Source: an uncultured Bacteroidales bacterium
GTDB lineage: Bacteria > Bacteroidota > Bacteroidia > Bacteroidales > UBA932
DNA: 7,350 nucleotides
NCBI GenBank assembly: GCA_934702165.1
Contig: CAKUYG010000108.1
Location: 1 to 7,350, forward strand
Direction of reading: 5' to 3'
A program made the position numbers and the translations under genes. Of this stretch, positions 1 to 6,472 are shown piece after piece (positions within the stretch are counted from its first letter, which is position 1; each line of letters starts with the position of its first letter). The notes beneath the pieces were generated by a model that was not told the origin of the DNA, ran no database searches, and saw only the letters and a list, made by a program, of their open reading frames with translations.

Positions 1-977
1 GTCTTGCCTCGCTCGGGCTTGAAGCGGCCCGGCTCCAGGGCAAAGTCCAGGCCCGCAAGACGGAGGAGGAGACAGACAACCTCTATTGGCAGGTGGTCTC
101 CCTAGAAGAGAAACTTAAGACTGTCACTGAGTTCAAGGAGATGCTTGACACTCTCTGCAAGGATGCGGAGTCTGCATACCGGGCCGGCCTCATGACGGAG
201 AACGACCTGCTGCAGGCACGGCTCAAGCGTAACGAACTCCGCACAAGCGAGGTCAAGCTGCGCAACGGCATACGCCTCAGCAGGATGAATCTCCTGAATG
301 CAATCGGCCAGAAATACAGCGTGATCAGGGGTTCTGCGGATAGCGACAGACCATACCTGGACGATTTCATCATCTGCGAGTCCGGACCTGATCCACAGTC
401 TCCGGACGGTCTGTACGTCGAAGAGGAGCGGATTGCCGCCTCCATTGAGGAAGCCCGTCTGCTTGCTCTCAATGTCGAAGCCAAGCGCCTCGAAAAGAGG
501 ATGGAGCTCGGCAACGCTCTCCCGCAGCTGGCGGTAGGGGCATCCTACGGGTATTCCAGGACCATAGGAGACGGGCGGTTCAACGGGATGGCGTTCGCCA
601 CACTCAAAATCCCGATTTCTGACTGGTGGAAGACTTCCCGCAAGCTGAACCGGCTCCAGGTGCAGGTAGACAAGGCACAGAACGAAAAGGAACAGCTCGA
701 CAAGCAGGTGCTGCTGCTTGTACGCAAGTATTGGCTTGACCTCAACTCAGCCTGGGATGAGTACAACCTTGCTCTCGAATCCGTTCAGATGGCCAGGACT
801 TCCCTGGACAACACCAGAAGCCACTATGACGCGGGGCTCGTCCCCATGTCGGAGCTTCTCAAGGCGCAGGCCTCTCTGCAGCAGGCGGAGGACGGGGCTG
901 TCGATGCCTGCACAGCATATCGGAAAGTTCTCAGGATTTGGCAGGATATTTCGTATCTTTGCCACTCTGAGAACTGA
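1..977 (+). CDS. TolC-like outer membrane efflux protein (OEP family), 5' end missing
   Basis: The reading frame is open from base 3 to the TGA at 975-977, giving 324 visible residues. Family members usually have about 420-480, so roughly the N-terminal quarter lies outside the window. The GTG at 93 is not a credible start because the same frame continues upstream with matching helical sequence (NLYWQVVSLEEKL). The protein has the alternating long amphipathic helices and short strands of the OEP fold. One such half contains AYRAGLMTENDLLQARLK and the strand-like AVGASYGYSRTIGDGRF. The second contains SHYDAGLVPMSELLKAQASL, the typical 'Y..G......LL.AQ..L' signature at the periplasmic helix turn. 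Such proteins form trimeric outer-membrane and periplasmic exit ducts for RND or ABC pumps. The partner pump and adaptor genes probably lie upstream. Substrate cannot be told. Identification is strong at family level. Confidence 0.93.
   Translation, partial: LASLGLEAARLQGKVQARKTEEETDNLYWQVVSLEEKLKTVTEFKEMLDTLCKDAESAYRAGLMTENDLLQARLKRNELRTSEVKLRNGIRLSRMNLLNAIGQKYSVIRGSADSDRPYLDDFIICESGPDPQSPDGLYVEEERIAASIEEARLLALNVEAKRLEKRMELGNALPQLAVGASYGYSRTIGDGRFNGMAFATLKIPISDWWKTSRKLNRLQVQVDKAQNEKEQLDKQVLLLVRKYWLDLNSAWDEYNLALESVQMARTSLDNTRSHYDAGLVPMSELLKAQASLQQAEDGAVDACTAYRKVLRIWQDISYLCHSEN
954..961 (+). promoter_or_regulatory. Bacteroidota -7 promoter box for the mechanosensitive channel gene
   Basis: TATCTTTG at 954-961 matches the Bacteroidota sigma-ABfr -7 consensus TAnnTTTG exactly. 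It lies inside the last codons of the tolC-like gene, 21 nt before the ATG at 983. The -33 element is weak: TTTG occurs at 937-940, but only 13 nt upstream rather than the usual 19 or so. The box suggests the channel gene can be transcribed independently of the efflux gene. Confidence 0.6.
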
Positions 978-982
978 TAAAC

Positions 983-1918
983 ATGAGTTATTTTCCATTA
1001 CAGGTGGCGACACCCTCTGCTGAAGAGATCGCAGTCAAGGCCGACTCGGCCAAAGTGACCCTCGAGGCTTTCGCCGAAAACCTCGCCAAGGATCCGGGCA
1101 CCACGCTCCAGAACCTCGGGCAGGAAGCGATCCAGTTCGGGCTCAAGATATTGGCAGCCCTGCTCATATACTTTATCGGCGCCTGGCTCATAAAAAAAGT
1201 CAAGAAGATGCTCTCGGCGATGTTTTCCAGGAAGAAGACGGACAAGACCCTTGCCTCATTCGTCACAAGCCTCACTACCATCACGCTGACCATCCTCCTG
1301 ATCACGATCACCATCGGCACCCTCGGGATCAACACCACCTCGTTCGCAGCGCTTCTGGCAGCCGGAGGTATGGCCATAGGTATGGCCATGAGCGGCACGG
1401 TACAGAACTTCGCCGGAGGAATCATGATCCTGGCTTTCAAACCGTTCAAGGCAGGTGATTTCATCGAGGCGCAAGGCTACTCGGGGACCGTCAGCGCGGT
1501 CTCCATCACCAGCACCTATCTCACCACGGTGGACAACAAGGCTGTGATCATCCCGAACGGGGCACTGTTCAACGGCAACATAAACAACTACTCCGCCAAC
1601 CCGGTAAGGCGTGTGGACTGGAACGTGTGCGTCGAATACGGCACCGACGCCAAGCTCTGCTCGAACAAGCTGCTTGAACTCATAAAGGCGGACACACGCG
1701 TGATAGACAGTTCAGTCAAGGGTGCGGCGGATCCAAGCGTCGTGCTGTCCAGCCTCGGGGACAGCGCGGTGGTGTTCACCGTGCGCGCCTGGGTGAAGAC
1801 CGCGGACTATTGGAATGTGCTCTATGACTACAACACCACCGTCTACACCGAGCTGCCGAAGATCGGCATAAGCTTCCCTTATCCACAGATGGACATCCAC
1901 GTCCATCATGACTCATAG
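983..1918 (+). CDS. mscS: MscS-type small-conductance mechanosensitive ion channel
   Basis: This 311-residue protein matches E. coli MscS (286 residues) over its whole core. Residues 50-73 and 91-115 form TM1 and TM2. Residues 118-152 form the pore helix TM3, with the Ala/Gly-rich packing face AAGGMAIGMAMSG and the following QNFAGGIMILAFKPFKAGD (E. coli: [20 protein letters not shown]). The beta domain follows, with GTVSAV and VIIPNGALF (about 188-196), then the alpha/beta domain ending in GISFPYPQMD (295-304), almost identical to the E. coli C-terminus. It acts in the inner membrane as a heptameric valve that opens under membrane tension during osmotic downshock. About 45 polar residues precede TM1. 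The ATG at 983 lies 5 nt after the tolC-like stop and 21 nt after a consensus -7 box. Its TAG stop overlaps the convergent permease gene. Confidence 0.96.
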   Translation: MSYFPLQVATPSAEEIAVKADSAKVTLEAFAENLAKDPGTTLQNLGQEAIQFGLKILAALLIYFIGAWLIKKVKKMLSAMFSRKKTDKTLASFVTSLTTITLTILLITITIGTLGINTTSFAALLAAGGMAIGMAMSGTVQNFAGGIMILAFKPFKAGDFIEAQGYSGTVSAVSITSTYLTTVDNKAVIIPNGALFNGNINNYSANPVRRVDWNVCVEYGTDAKLCSNKLLELIKADTRVIDSSVKGAADPSVVLSSLGDSAVVFTVRAWVKTADYWNVLYDYNTTVYTELPKIGISFPYPQMDIHVHHDS

Positions 1919-2659
1919 GACAATAGCAACGACACCGGAAAGGCCCAAAAAAGCATATACCAGTTTGCGCAGGAGTTCAATCCGTATCCTGTCAAACAGT
2001 CGGGAGCCTATCCACAGACCTGCCAGCACCGCCGGAACACCCACCAGCCAGCCCTCCATCACAGCCGGCGTGACCAGACCGGCCCTTGCCCTGAAAAGGG
2101 ACATCATGAGGTTGCCGGAGAAGAAATACCACTGGGTGAGGGCGATATATTCCCTCTTGTCTGAAGATGCGGACATGAAATATATCACTGCAGGCGGGCC
2201 CTGCATGGCGAACAGCCCGCCCATCATCCCCGACAAGGTGCCCAGACCTATCTGAAGCGGCACCGTAGGGCGGATATGGATCCTGTCACTGAGGAAGAAG
2301 AAATACAGGCTTATCAGGATCAGCACCAGACCCAATATATGTTTGAGGTCACGGCTGTCCACCCTTGTCACTATATGCACAGCCACAAATGATACCGCCA
2401 AGAAAGTCAACAATATGGGAATCAACTTCTTCCAGGGAACATACTTGGCAGTGCGCAGCGCCGGGAGCATGGCAGTCACCACTGCCAGCAGTCCCGAGAG
2501 AGCGGTAGCCTCACCGTATGATGGCAGCATATACGGGAACATCGTCATCACTATTATCCCGAAACCGAAGCCAGTGACCCTCTGCACGCTGCTCGCGAGC
2601 AGCGTGAACAGGAAGAGGATTATGATGGTCGGCACATCCACGGCTTCTGCAAATATCAT
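1913..2659 (-). CDS. TauE/SafE-family permease (sulfite/organosulfonate exporter-like membrane protein)
   Basis: A 248-residue, very hydrophobic protein with about seven or eight membrane segments (for example residues 10-28, 52-68, 78-98, 107-123, 136-163, 203-220 and 230-248). It has the two-half layout of PF01925 (TauE/SafE, formerly DUF81). Conserved glycine-rich motifs appear near the start of each half: VTGFGFG (28-34) and GTLSGMMGGLFAMQGPPAVIYF (140-161, read here in two parts, with GGLFAMQGPP as the key piece). Members export sulfite, sulfoacetate or other small anions, and the real substrate is unknown in most cases, including this one. The frame also allows an ATG at 2728, but that would overlap the start of the divergent lipoprotein gene and add 23 polar residues. 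The ATG at 2659-2657, just before the first membrane helix, is preferred. It is transcribed alone, with its stop inside the end of the channel gene. Confidence 0.9.
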   Translation of the reverse strand: MIFAEAVDVPTIIILFLFTLLASSVQRVTGFGFGIIVMTMFPYMLPSYGEATALSGLLAVVTAMLPALRTAKYVPWKKLIPILLTFLAVSFVAVHIVTRVDSRDLKHILGLVLILISLYFFFLSDRIHIRPTVPLQIGLGTLSGMMGGLFAMQGPPAVIYFMSASSDKREYIALTQWYFFSGNLMMSLFRARAGLVTPAVMEGWLVGVPAVLAGLWIGSRLFDRIRIELLRKLVYAFLGLSGVVAIVL

Positions 2660-2719
2660 AAATAATTCGTATCTTGCACTGATTTTTCGCACAAAATTTT
2701 TTAACCAGTCATACACACA
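2660..2719. promoter_or_regulatory. Divergent promoter region between permease and glycosidase genes
   Basis: This 60-bp AT-rich stretch must hold promoters for both directions if the starts at 2659 (-) and 2720 (+) are right. On the minus strand, AAATTTTG (plus positions 2692-2699) matches 7 of 8 bases of TAnnTTTG. It has ATTG (plus 2718-2721) 18 nt upstream, and lies 32 nt from the permease ATG. On the plus strand, TATCTTGC (2670-2677) is one deletion away from the perfect TATCTTTG seen at 954. It has TCTG at 2646-2649, 20 nt upstream, and is 42 nt from the lipoprotein ATG. Both are imperfect matches. Confidence 0.4.
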
Positions 2720-4078
2720 ATGAAGCAAATTGCACTTATTCTTTCATCTCTGGCACTTGCTGCAGGCGTATCTTCCTGCGGACAGGGTGGCCAGGACACG
2801 AAGACCGCCACAGTCAACGACACCAACACGCCGCTGCACCTCCTGGCTCCGGACTATAATGTCCCTTACGGAGTTCCGGCTAAAGAAGCCGTGAAAGCCG
2901 ATCTTGACAGGGTGCTCAAGTTCCTCGATGCCAACACACCTATAGGCGTCAAGGAGGACGGCACGTTGGAGAAGGGAGCCTTCCGTCTGGCCAGCTATGA
3001 GTGGGGCGTGACATATTCCGGCATGCTCAAGGCTGGAGAGACCACAGGCGATGTGGCCTTCACCAAATATACGACCGACCGCCACAGTTTCCTCGCCGAG
3101 CAGGCTCCGAAGTGGACAAAAGTGCTTAAGGACGGGGGCAAGGTCGATGCACAGATGCGCCAGGTAGTGGATCCTCAGGTGCTCGATGACGCCGGCGCGG
3201 TGTGCGTGTCCATGATCAGAGCCCAGGTAGCCGACCCGAAGCTCAACCTGCGCAGCCTCATCGACAACTACATGGATCTCATCCTCAACAGGGAATATCG
3301 CCTCGCTGACGGCACATTCGCCAGAATGAGGCCGCTTGCCAACGCCGTATGGCTCGATGACATGTTCATGGGTGTGCCTGCCATCGCATGGTACGGCAAA
3401 CTCACCGGAGAAAAGAAATACTACGACGAGGCCATCCGCCAGATCATGCTCTTCAAAGACAAGATGTGGGTCCCGGAGAAGCAGCTCTTCCGCCACGGAT
3501 GGATTGAATCCATGGACCAGCACCCTTCATTCCACTGGGGCCGCGCCAACGGCTGGGCCATCCTCACCATGAGCGAAGTGCTCGATGTGCTCCCTGAGGG
3601 ATATCCTGGAAGGGACAAGGTTCTCGAACTTTTCAGACAGCATGCCTTCGGCCTCGCCGCCCTCCAGAGCGGAGAGGGATTCTGGCACCAGCTCCTCGAC
3701 CGCAACGACTCCTACCTTGAGACTTCAGCCACAGCCATCTACGCCTACTGCTTCGCACACGGCATCAACGAGGGCTGGCTCAACCCTCTCACCTACGGCC
3801 CGGAAGTCTGCCTCGCATGGAACGCCGTATCCACTATGATCGATGAGGAAGGCAAGGTCAACGGCACCTGCGTCGGCACCGGCATGGCCTTCGACCCGGC
3901 ATTCTACTACTACCGCCCTGTCAGCCCGTATGCGGCCCACGGATACGGTCCTGTAGTCCTCGCCGGAGCCGAACTCATCAGACTGCTCGACAAGACTTAC
4001 CCTCGCCTCAACGACAACGCTGTGCAGTTCTACAGCAAAGACTACTCAAGCCAGGGAGCCATCTTCTCAGAACAATAA
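2720..4078 (+). CDS. GH105 lipoprotein: unsaturated rhamnogalacturonyl/glucuronyl hydrolase
   Basis: This 452-residue protein starts with a lipoprotein signal peptide (MKQIALILSSLALAAG, lipobox VSSC, lipidated Cys20). The residues after Cys20 (GQGGQD) lack the acidic run typical of surface-exported Bacteroidota lipoproteins, so a periplasm-facing position is more likely. The rest has GH105 (six-hairpin alpha/alpha-barrel) landmarks: WLDDMFM (211-217), whose first Asp (D213) is the probable catalytic acid; FRHGW (257-261); WGRANGW (273-279); ETSATA (334-339); and GTCVGTG followed by YYYRPVSPYAAHGYG (about 382-410). GH105 enzymes hydrate and release the 4,5-unsaturated uronic acid left at chain ends by polysaccharide lyases acting on rhamnogalacturonan or other uronate glycans. 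It is followed after 9 nt by a GH106-like gene, almost certainly in one operon, which favours a pectin-type substrate. The exact glycan is inferred only. Confidence 0.92.
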   Translation: MKQIALILSSLALAAGVSSCGQGGQDTKTATVNDTNTPLHLLAPDYNVPYGVPAKEAVKADLDRVLKFLDANTPIGVKEDGTLEKGAFRLASYEWGVTYSGMLKAGETTGDVAFTKYTTDRHSFLAEQAPKWTKVLKDGGKVDAQMRQVVDPQVLDDAGAVCVSMIRAQVADPKLNLRSLIDNYMDLILNREYRLADGTFARMRPLANAVWLDDMFMGVPAIAWYGKLTGEKKYYDEAIRQIMLFKDKMWVPEKQLFRHGWIESMDQHPSFHWGRANGWAILTMSEVLDVLPEGYPGRDKVLELFRQHAFGLAALQSGEGFWHQLLDRNDSYLETSATAIYAYCFAHGINEGWLNPLTYGPEVCLAWNAVSTMIDEEGKVNGTCVGTGMAFDPAFYYYRPVSPYAAHGYGPVVLAGAELIRLLDKTYPRLNDNAVQFYSKDYSSQGAIFSEQ

Positions 4079-4087
4079 AAACCATTG

Positions 4088-6259
4088 ATGATGAAACAGA
4101 TATCAGTTATGGTATCATCGGCGCTGCTGCTCCTCGGGGCAGCAGTTGCCGTTGCACAGCCACACTCCTGGGAAGGCATCCACCATACTTCCCTCACTGA
4201 AGCACAGACCAATTTCACCACCCCTCCCGCCGAGTTCGCAAGCCATGTCATCTGGGGATGGGAAGGGCCGATGGACATCAAGACCATCCGCCACGATCTC
4301 GACTCCATCAAGACCAAGGGCTTCCGCTCCGTGATTTTCGAAGCCGGGTACAGACTTCCGTACGAATATCTCTCGGAAGACTGGTTCAAGGCCATCCGCA
4401 CGGCGGTCAAGGAAGCGAAGAAGCGTGACCTGAAAGTATGGATCATCGATGAGGGGAAATATCCTAGCGGATTTGCGGGCGGAAAGTTCACACGGGAGCG
4501 GCCAGACCTGAGGATGAAGGCCCTTGTGGTGATGGACAGGAGGGAAGTCAAAGCCGGAGAGAATCTTGATGGCGTCCTTGCTGGAGACAAGGTCATCAGT
4601 GCCGTAGCAGTCAGCAAATCAGGCCTGCCGAACCGCTGCGTCCCTGTCAAGGACGGCAGGTTTTCATTTTCGGCCGGGGACTGCGACTGGGAGATCCTGC
4701 TTGTGGGCCCGGACTTCCGGACAGGGCAGACCCGGGCCGTCAACAACCCTTCCGGCGGCAAGGACACCACCAACTCCATCTGCGATTATCTCAGCCCTGA
4801 AGCTGTGGGGCAGTTCATCGACTGGACCCACGAGCAGTACAAGAAATACATAGGCAAGGAATTCGGAAAGACCGTGCTGGGATTCCGCGGCGACGAGCCG
4901 GATTTCGCATACACCCCGTGGACGCCTGACATGGTGGAGCAGTTCATCGCACGCAAAGGCTACGACCCGACCCCGCACCTTGCAAGCCTCCTCGCCTCCA
5001 ACCTCTCCGTCAGAGAGAAGCGTTTCAAGGCGGACTACTGGGATGTGTGGTCAGAACTGTTTGCGGTCAACTTCTTCAAGCGTCAGGCCGACTGGTGCGC
5101 ACAGAACGGGCTTGCCCATATCACCCATCTCAACAACGACCACAACATGCCGGTGTGCGTCCGCGCCGAAGGAAGTCTCTTCCGCGACCTGAGCAAAGTG
5201 CAGATTCCCGGGGTGGACGCCATCTGGAACCAGATCTGGCCGGAGACGGTCAACGATTTCCCGAAGTTCGCTTCGTCCGTATCGCACGTCTACGGCAAAC
5301 CGCGCACCTTCAGCGAGAGTTTCGCTGCCTACTACACCTCCCCAAGCATTCCCCAAGCCAAATATGTGGTTGATTACCAGGTCGTGCGAGGTGTGAATTT
5401 CTTTGAATTCATGTTTTGGATGGCAGGCTCCGCCAAAGCCAACTGGATGACCGATCCCGGGATGAAGGGACTGAACGACTACACCAACCGCGCCACATAC
5501 CTTATGGCCCAGGGAGTGCCGGGAGCACGCATAGCCGTATATTACCCGACCTCCACCCTCTGGCTCGGGGACAACGCGGTCAACCCCGACCTGCTCAGCA
5601 TATCACAAATGCTCCTCCAGCACCAGAAGGACTTCGACTGGGTGGACGACGATGCTTTCAGCGAAGCGCTCAGCGTCAAGGACGGAGGATTCATGAATCT
5701 CAGCGGCCAGACCTACAGCACGCTCATCATACCTTCATGCGATGTGATTTCAACCTCCGCCTGGAAGAAGATGATGGAGTTCGCCGCAGCAGGCGGAAAG
5801 ATCCTTTTCTGGGGACGCAAGCCTACCATGCTCGCAGAGCGCAGCTTCATGGAGCCGCAGCCTGTCCCGGACACTCCGGATCTGCTCCAGGAGCCGTCTG
5901 TGAGCTGGACCGCTACCGTAGCGGCCGCGATGCCGTCACCTGAGATGGAGCTCATCCTCCCTCCGAAGCCCGAAGCACCACGACGCGGTCCGCGCACTGA
6001 AGAGCCTCAGCCGGACCCGACATCATACATCCGCTACACGGCCAGGCACCTTACGGACGGGACTCTGTACTTCATCTTCAACGAGGGTGAAAAGGAGTGC
6101 AGTTTCAAGGCGGCATTTGACAAGACCGGCTCTGTCAAGACTTGGGATGCCTCCACAGGAGAAGTCTCCCCTCTCCAGTCCGGCACCGACGGAGGCAGGA
6201 CCATCCTAGAGATGACCCTCGCCCCATGGGAGAGCCGCATCATCTCCATCGGGAAATAA
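4088..6259 (+). CDS. Secreted GH106-like glycoside hydrolase (alpha-L-rhamnosidase-related)
   Basis: The protein has 723 residues from the ATG at 4088. ATG 4091 is equally possible, and the TTG at 4085 is unlikely. A cleavable signal peptide ends near AVA/QPHSW (residue 23). The N-terminal barrel has family-type motifs: PPAEF, IWGWEGPMD (55-63) and LKVWIIDEGKYPSGFAGG (115-132). FRGDEPDFAYTPWTPD (266-281) comes next, then DYWDVWSELFAVNFFKRQADW (316-336; key part YWDVWSELF), FSESF (408-412) and DYQVVRGVNFFE (429-440). ARIAVYYPTS (480-489) opens a flavodoxin/GATase-like domain, and a short beta domain closes the protein (APWESRIISIGK). These resemble the GH106 rhamnosidase superfamily. E270 and E410 are the best candidate catalytic acids. 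GH106 enzymes often exceed 900 residues, so this is a short form lacking C-terminal beta-sandwich modules. A Pro-rich segment lies at about 617-645. It shares an operon with the GH105 gene. The precise family and substrate are uncertain. Confidence 0.8.
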   Translation: MMKQISVMVSSALLLLGAAVAVAQPHSWEGIHHTSLTEAQTNFTTPPAEFASHVIWGWEGPMDIKTIRHDLDSIKTKGFRSVIFEAGYRLPYEYLSEDWFKAIRTAVKEAKKRDLKVWIIDEGKYPSGFAGGKFTRERPDLRMKALVVMDRREVKAGENLDGVLAGDKVISAVAVSKSGLPNRCVPVKDGRFSFSAGDCDWEILLVGPDFRTGQTRAVNNPSGGKDTTNSICDYLSPEAVGQFIDWTHEQYKKYIGKEFGKTVLGFRGDEPDFAYTPWTPDMVEQFIARKGYDPTPHLASLLASNLSVREKRFKADYWDVWSELFAVNFFKRQADWCAQNGLAHITHLNNDHNMPVCVRAEGSLFRDLSKVQIPGVDAIWNQIWPETVNDFPKFASSVSHVYGKPRTFSESFAAYYTSPSIPQAKYVVDYQVVRGVNFFEFMFWMAGSAKANWMTDPGMKGLNDYTNRATYLMAQGVPGARIAVYYPTSTLWLGDNAVNPDLLSISQMLLQHQKDFDWVDDDAFSEALSVKDGGFMNLSGQTYSTLIIPSCDVISTSAWKKMMEFAAAGGKILFWGRKPTMLAERSFMEPQPVPDTPDLLQEPSVSWTATVAAAMPSPEMELILPPKPEAPRRGPRTEEPQPDPTSYIRYTARHLTDGTLYFIFNEGEKECSFKAAFDKTGSVKTWDASTGEVSPLQSGTDGGRTILEMTLAPWESRIISIGK

Positions 6260-6313
6260 TCTTTGTGCTGAGCGGGCCGTCACTGCCCTGATGTCCTGCC
6301 ACCACGGTTATCT

Positions 6314-6348
6314 GTTTGTCCGCCCAAAAGACCTTTGGACGGACAAAC
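6314..6348 (+). terminator. Long hairpin downstream of the glycosidase operon, possible terminator
   Basis: Arms at 6314-6328 (GTTTGTCCGCCCAAA) and 6334-6348 (TTTGGACGGACAAAC) pair over 15 positions with one mismatch (C6323 against A6339) around a 5-nt loop. It begins 54 nt after the glycosidase stop. No run of T follows, so it is not a textbook intrinsic terminator. It may instead stop transcription in a factor-assisted way, protect the 3' end of the mRNA, or be the relic of a mobile-element end. Confidence 0.4.
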
Positions 6349-6375
6349 TGCGTATAGAGCCGGGCCCGTTTGCCC

Positions 6376-6439
6376 AAATCCAAAAAAGTGGCGATATTTT
6401 AGGAATTAAATCCCAAAAAGTGGCGAGTTTTTGGGATTT
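6376..6439 (+). repeat. Two head-to-tail 32-bp palindromic repeats with GTGGCGA core
   Basis: Copy 1 (6376-6407) and copy 2 (6408-6439) are directly adjacent and identical at 27 of 32 positions. Each has an A-rich left arm (AAATCC.AAAAA), an 8-nt centre starting GTGGCGA (6388-6394 and 6420-6426), and a T-rich right arm. In copy 2 the arms (6408-6419 and 6428-6439) are perfect 12-bp complements. In copy 1 they match at 9 of 12. They lie in the leader of the ATPase gene. A regulatory role (operator or RNA hairpin) is inferred from position. Confidence 0.85.
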
Positions 6440-6443
6440 TGAT

Positions 6444-6451
6444 TATTTTTG
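6444..6451 (+). promoter_or_regulatory. -7 promoter box for the DUF4143 ATPase gene
   Basis: TATTTTTG matches TAnnTTTG exactly and ends 21 nt before the ATG at 6473, the same distance as the box in front of the channel gene. No TTTG stands at the -33 spacing. Instead the TGGC of the second repeat's core (6421-6424) lies 19 nt upstream, so a protein bound to the palindrome would cover the -33 region. Confidence 0.55.
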
Positions 6452-6472
6452 CAGCAAAAAATAGGCGTGACA

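Noticed and set aside
93..95. GTG as the start of the tolC-like gene
   Set aside because: The frame is open upstream to base 3 with helical sequence typical of the family, so the true start lies outside the window.
1908..2255. 115-residue plus-strand open frame after the channel gene
   Set aside because: It lies opposite the permease gene, whose membrane-protein pattern is unmistakable. The plus-strand translation has no coherent features.
2744..3523. 259-residue open frame on the minus strand inside the GH105 gene
   Set aside because: It lies entirely opposite a gene with clear family motifs, its composition is His/Val/Glu-rich as expected from the complement of codon-biased DNA, and it shows no recognisable domain.
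4042..4779. 245-residue open frame on the minus strand across the start of the GH106-like gene
   Set aside because: It is antisense to recognised coding sequence, low-complexity and Ser/Arg-rich, with no family resemblance.
5416..5943. 175-residue plus-strand open frame in another frame of the GH106-like gene
   Set aside because: It is an out-of-frame shadow rich in Arg, His and Gln, and the main frame carries the conserved motifs throughout.
6258..6265. AATCTTTG, one base off a -7 promoter box, at the glycosidase stop codon
   Set aside because: No gene begins within a sensible distance, so a functional promoter is not supported.
6273..6289. Small GGGC/GCCC hairpin just after the glycosidase stop
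   Set aside because: Only four base pairs and no T run follow, so chance is a sufficient explanation in G+C-rich sequence.
6361..6368. CGGGCCCG palindrome
   Set aside because: It is an 8-bp palindrome in G+C-rich DNA with no repeat or phased partner, so no function can be argued.
6376..6439. The two tandem repeats as a CRISPR remnant
   Set aside because: The units are directly adjacent with no spacers, only two copies exist, and no cas gene is nearby.
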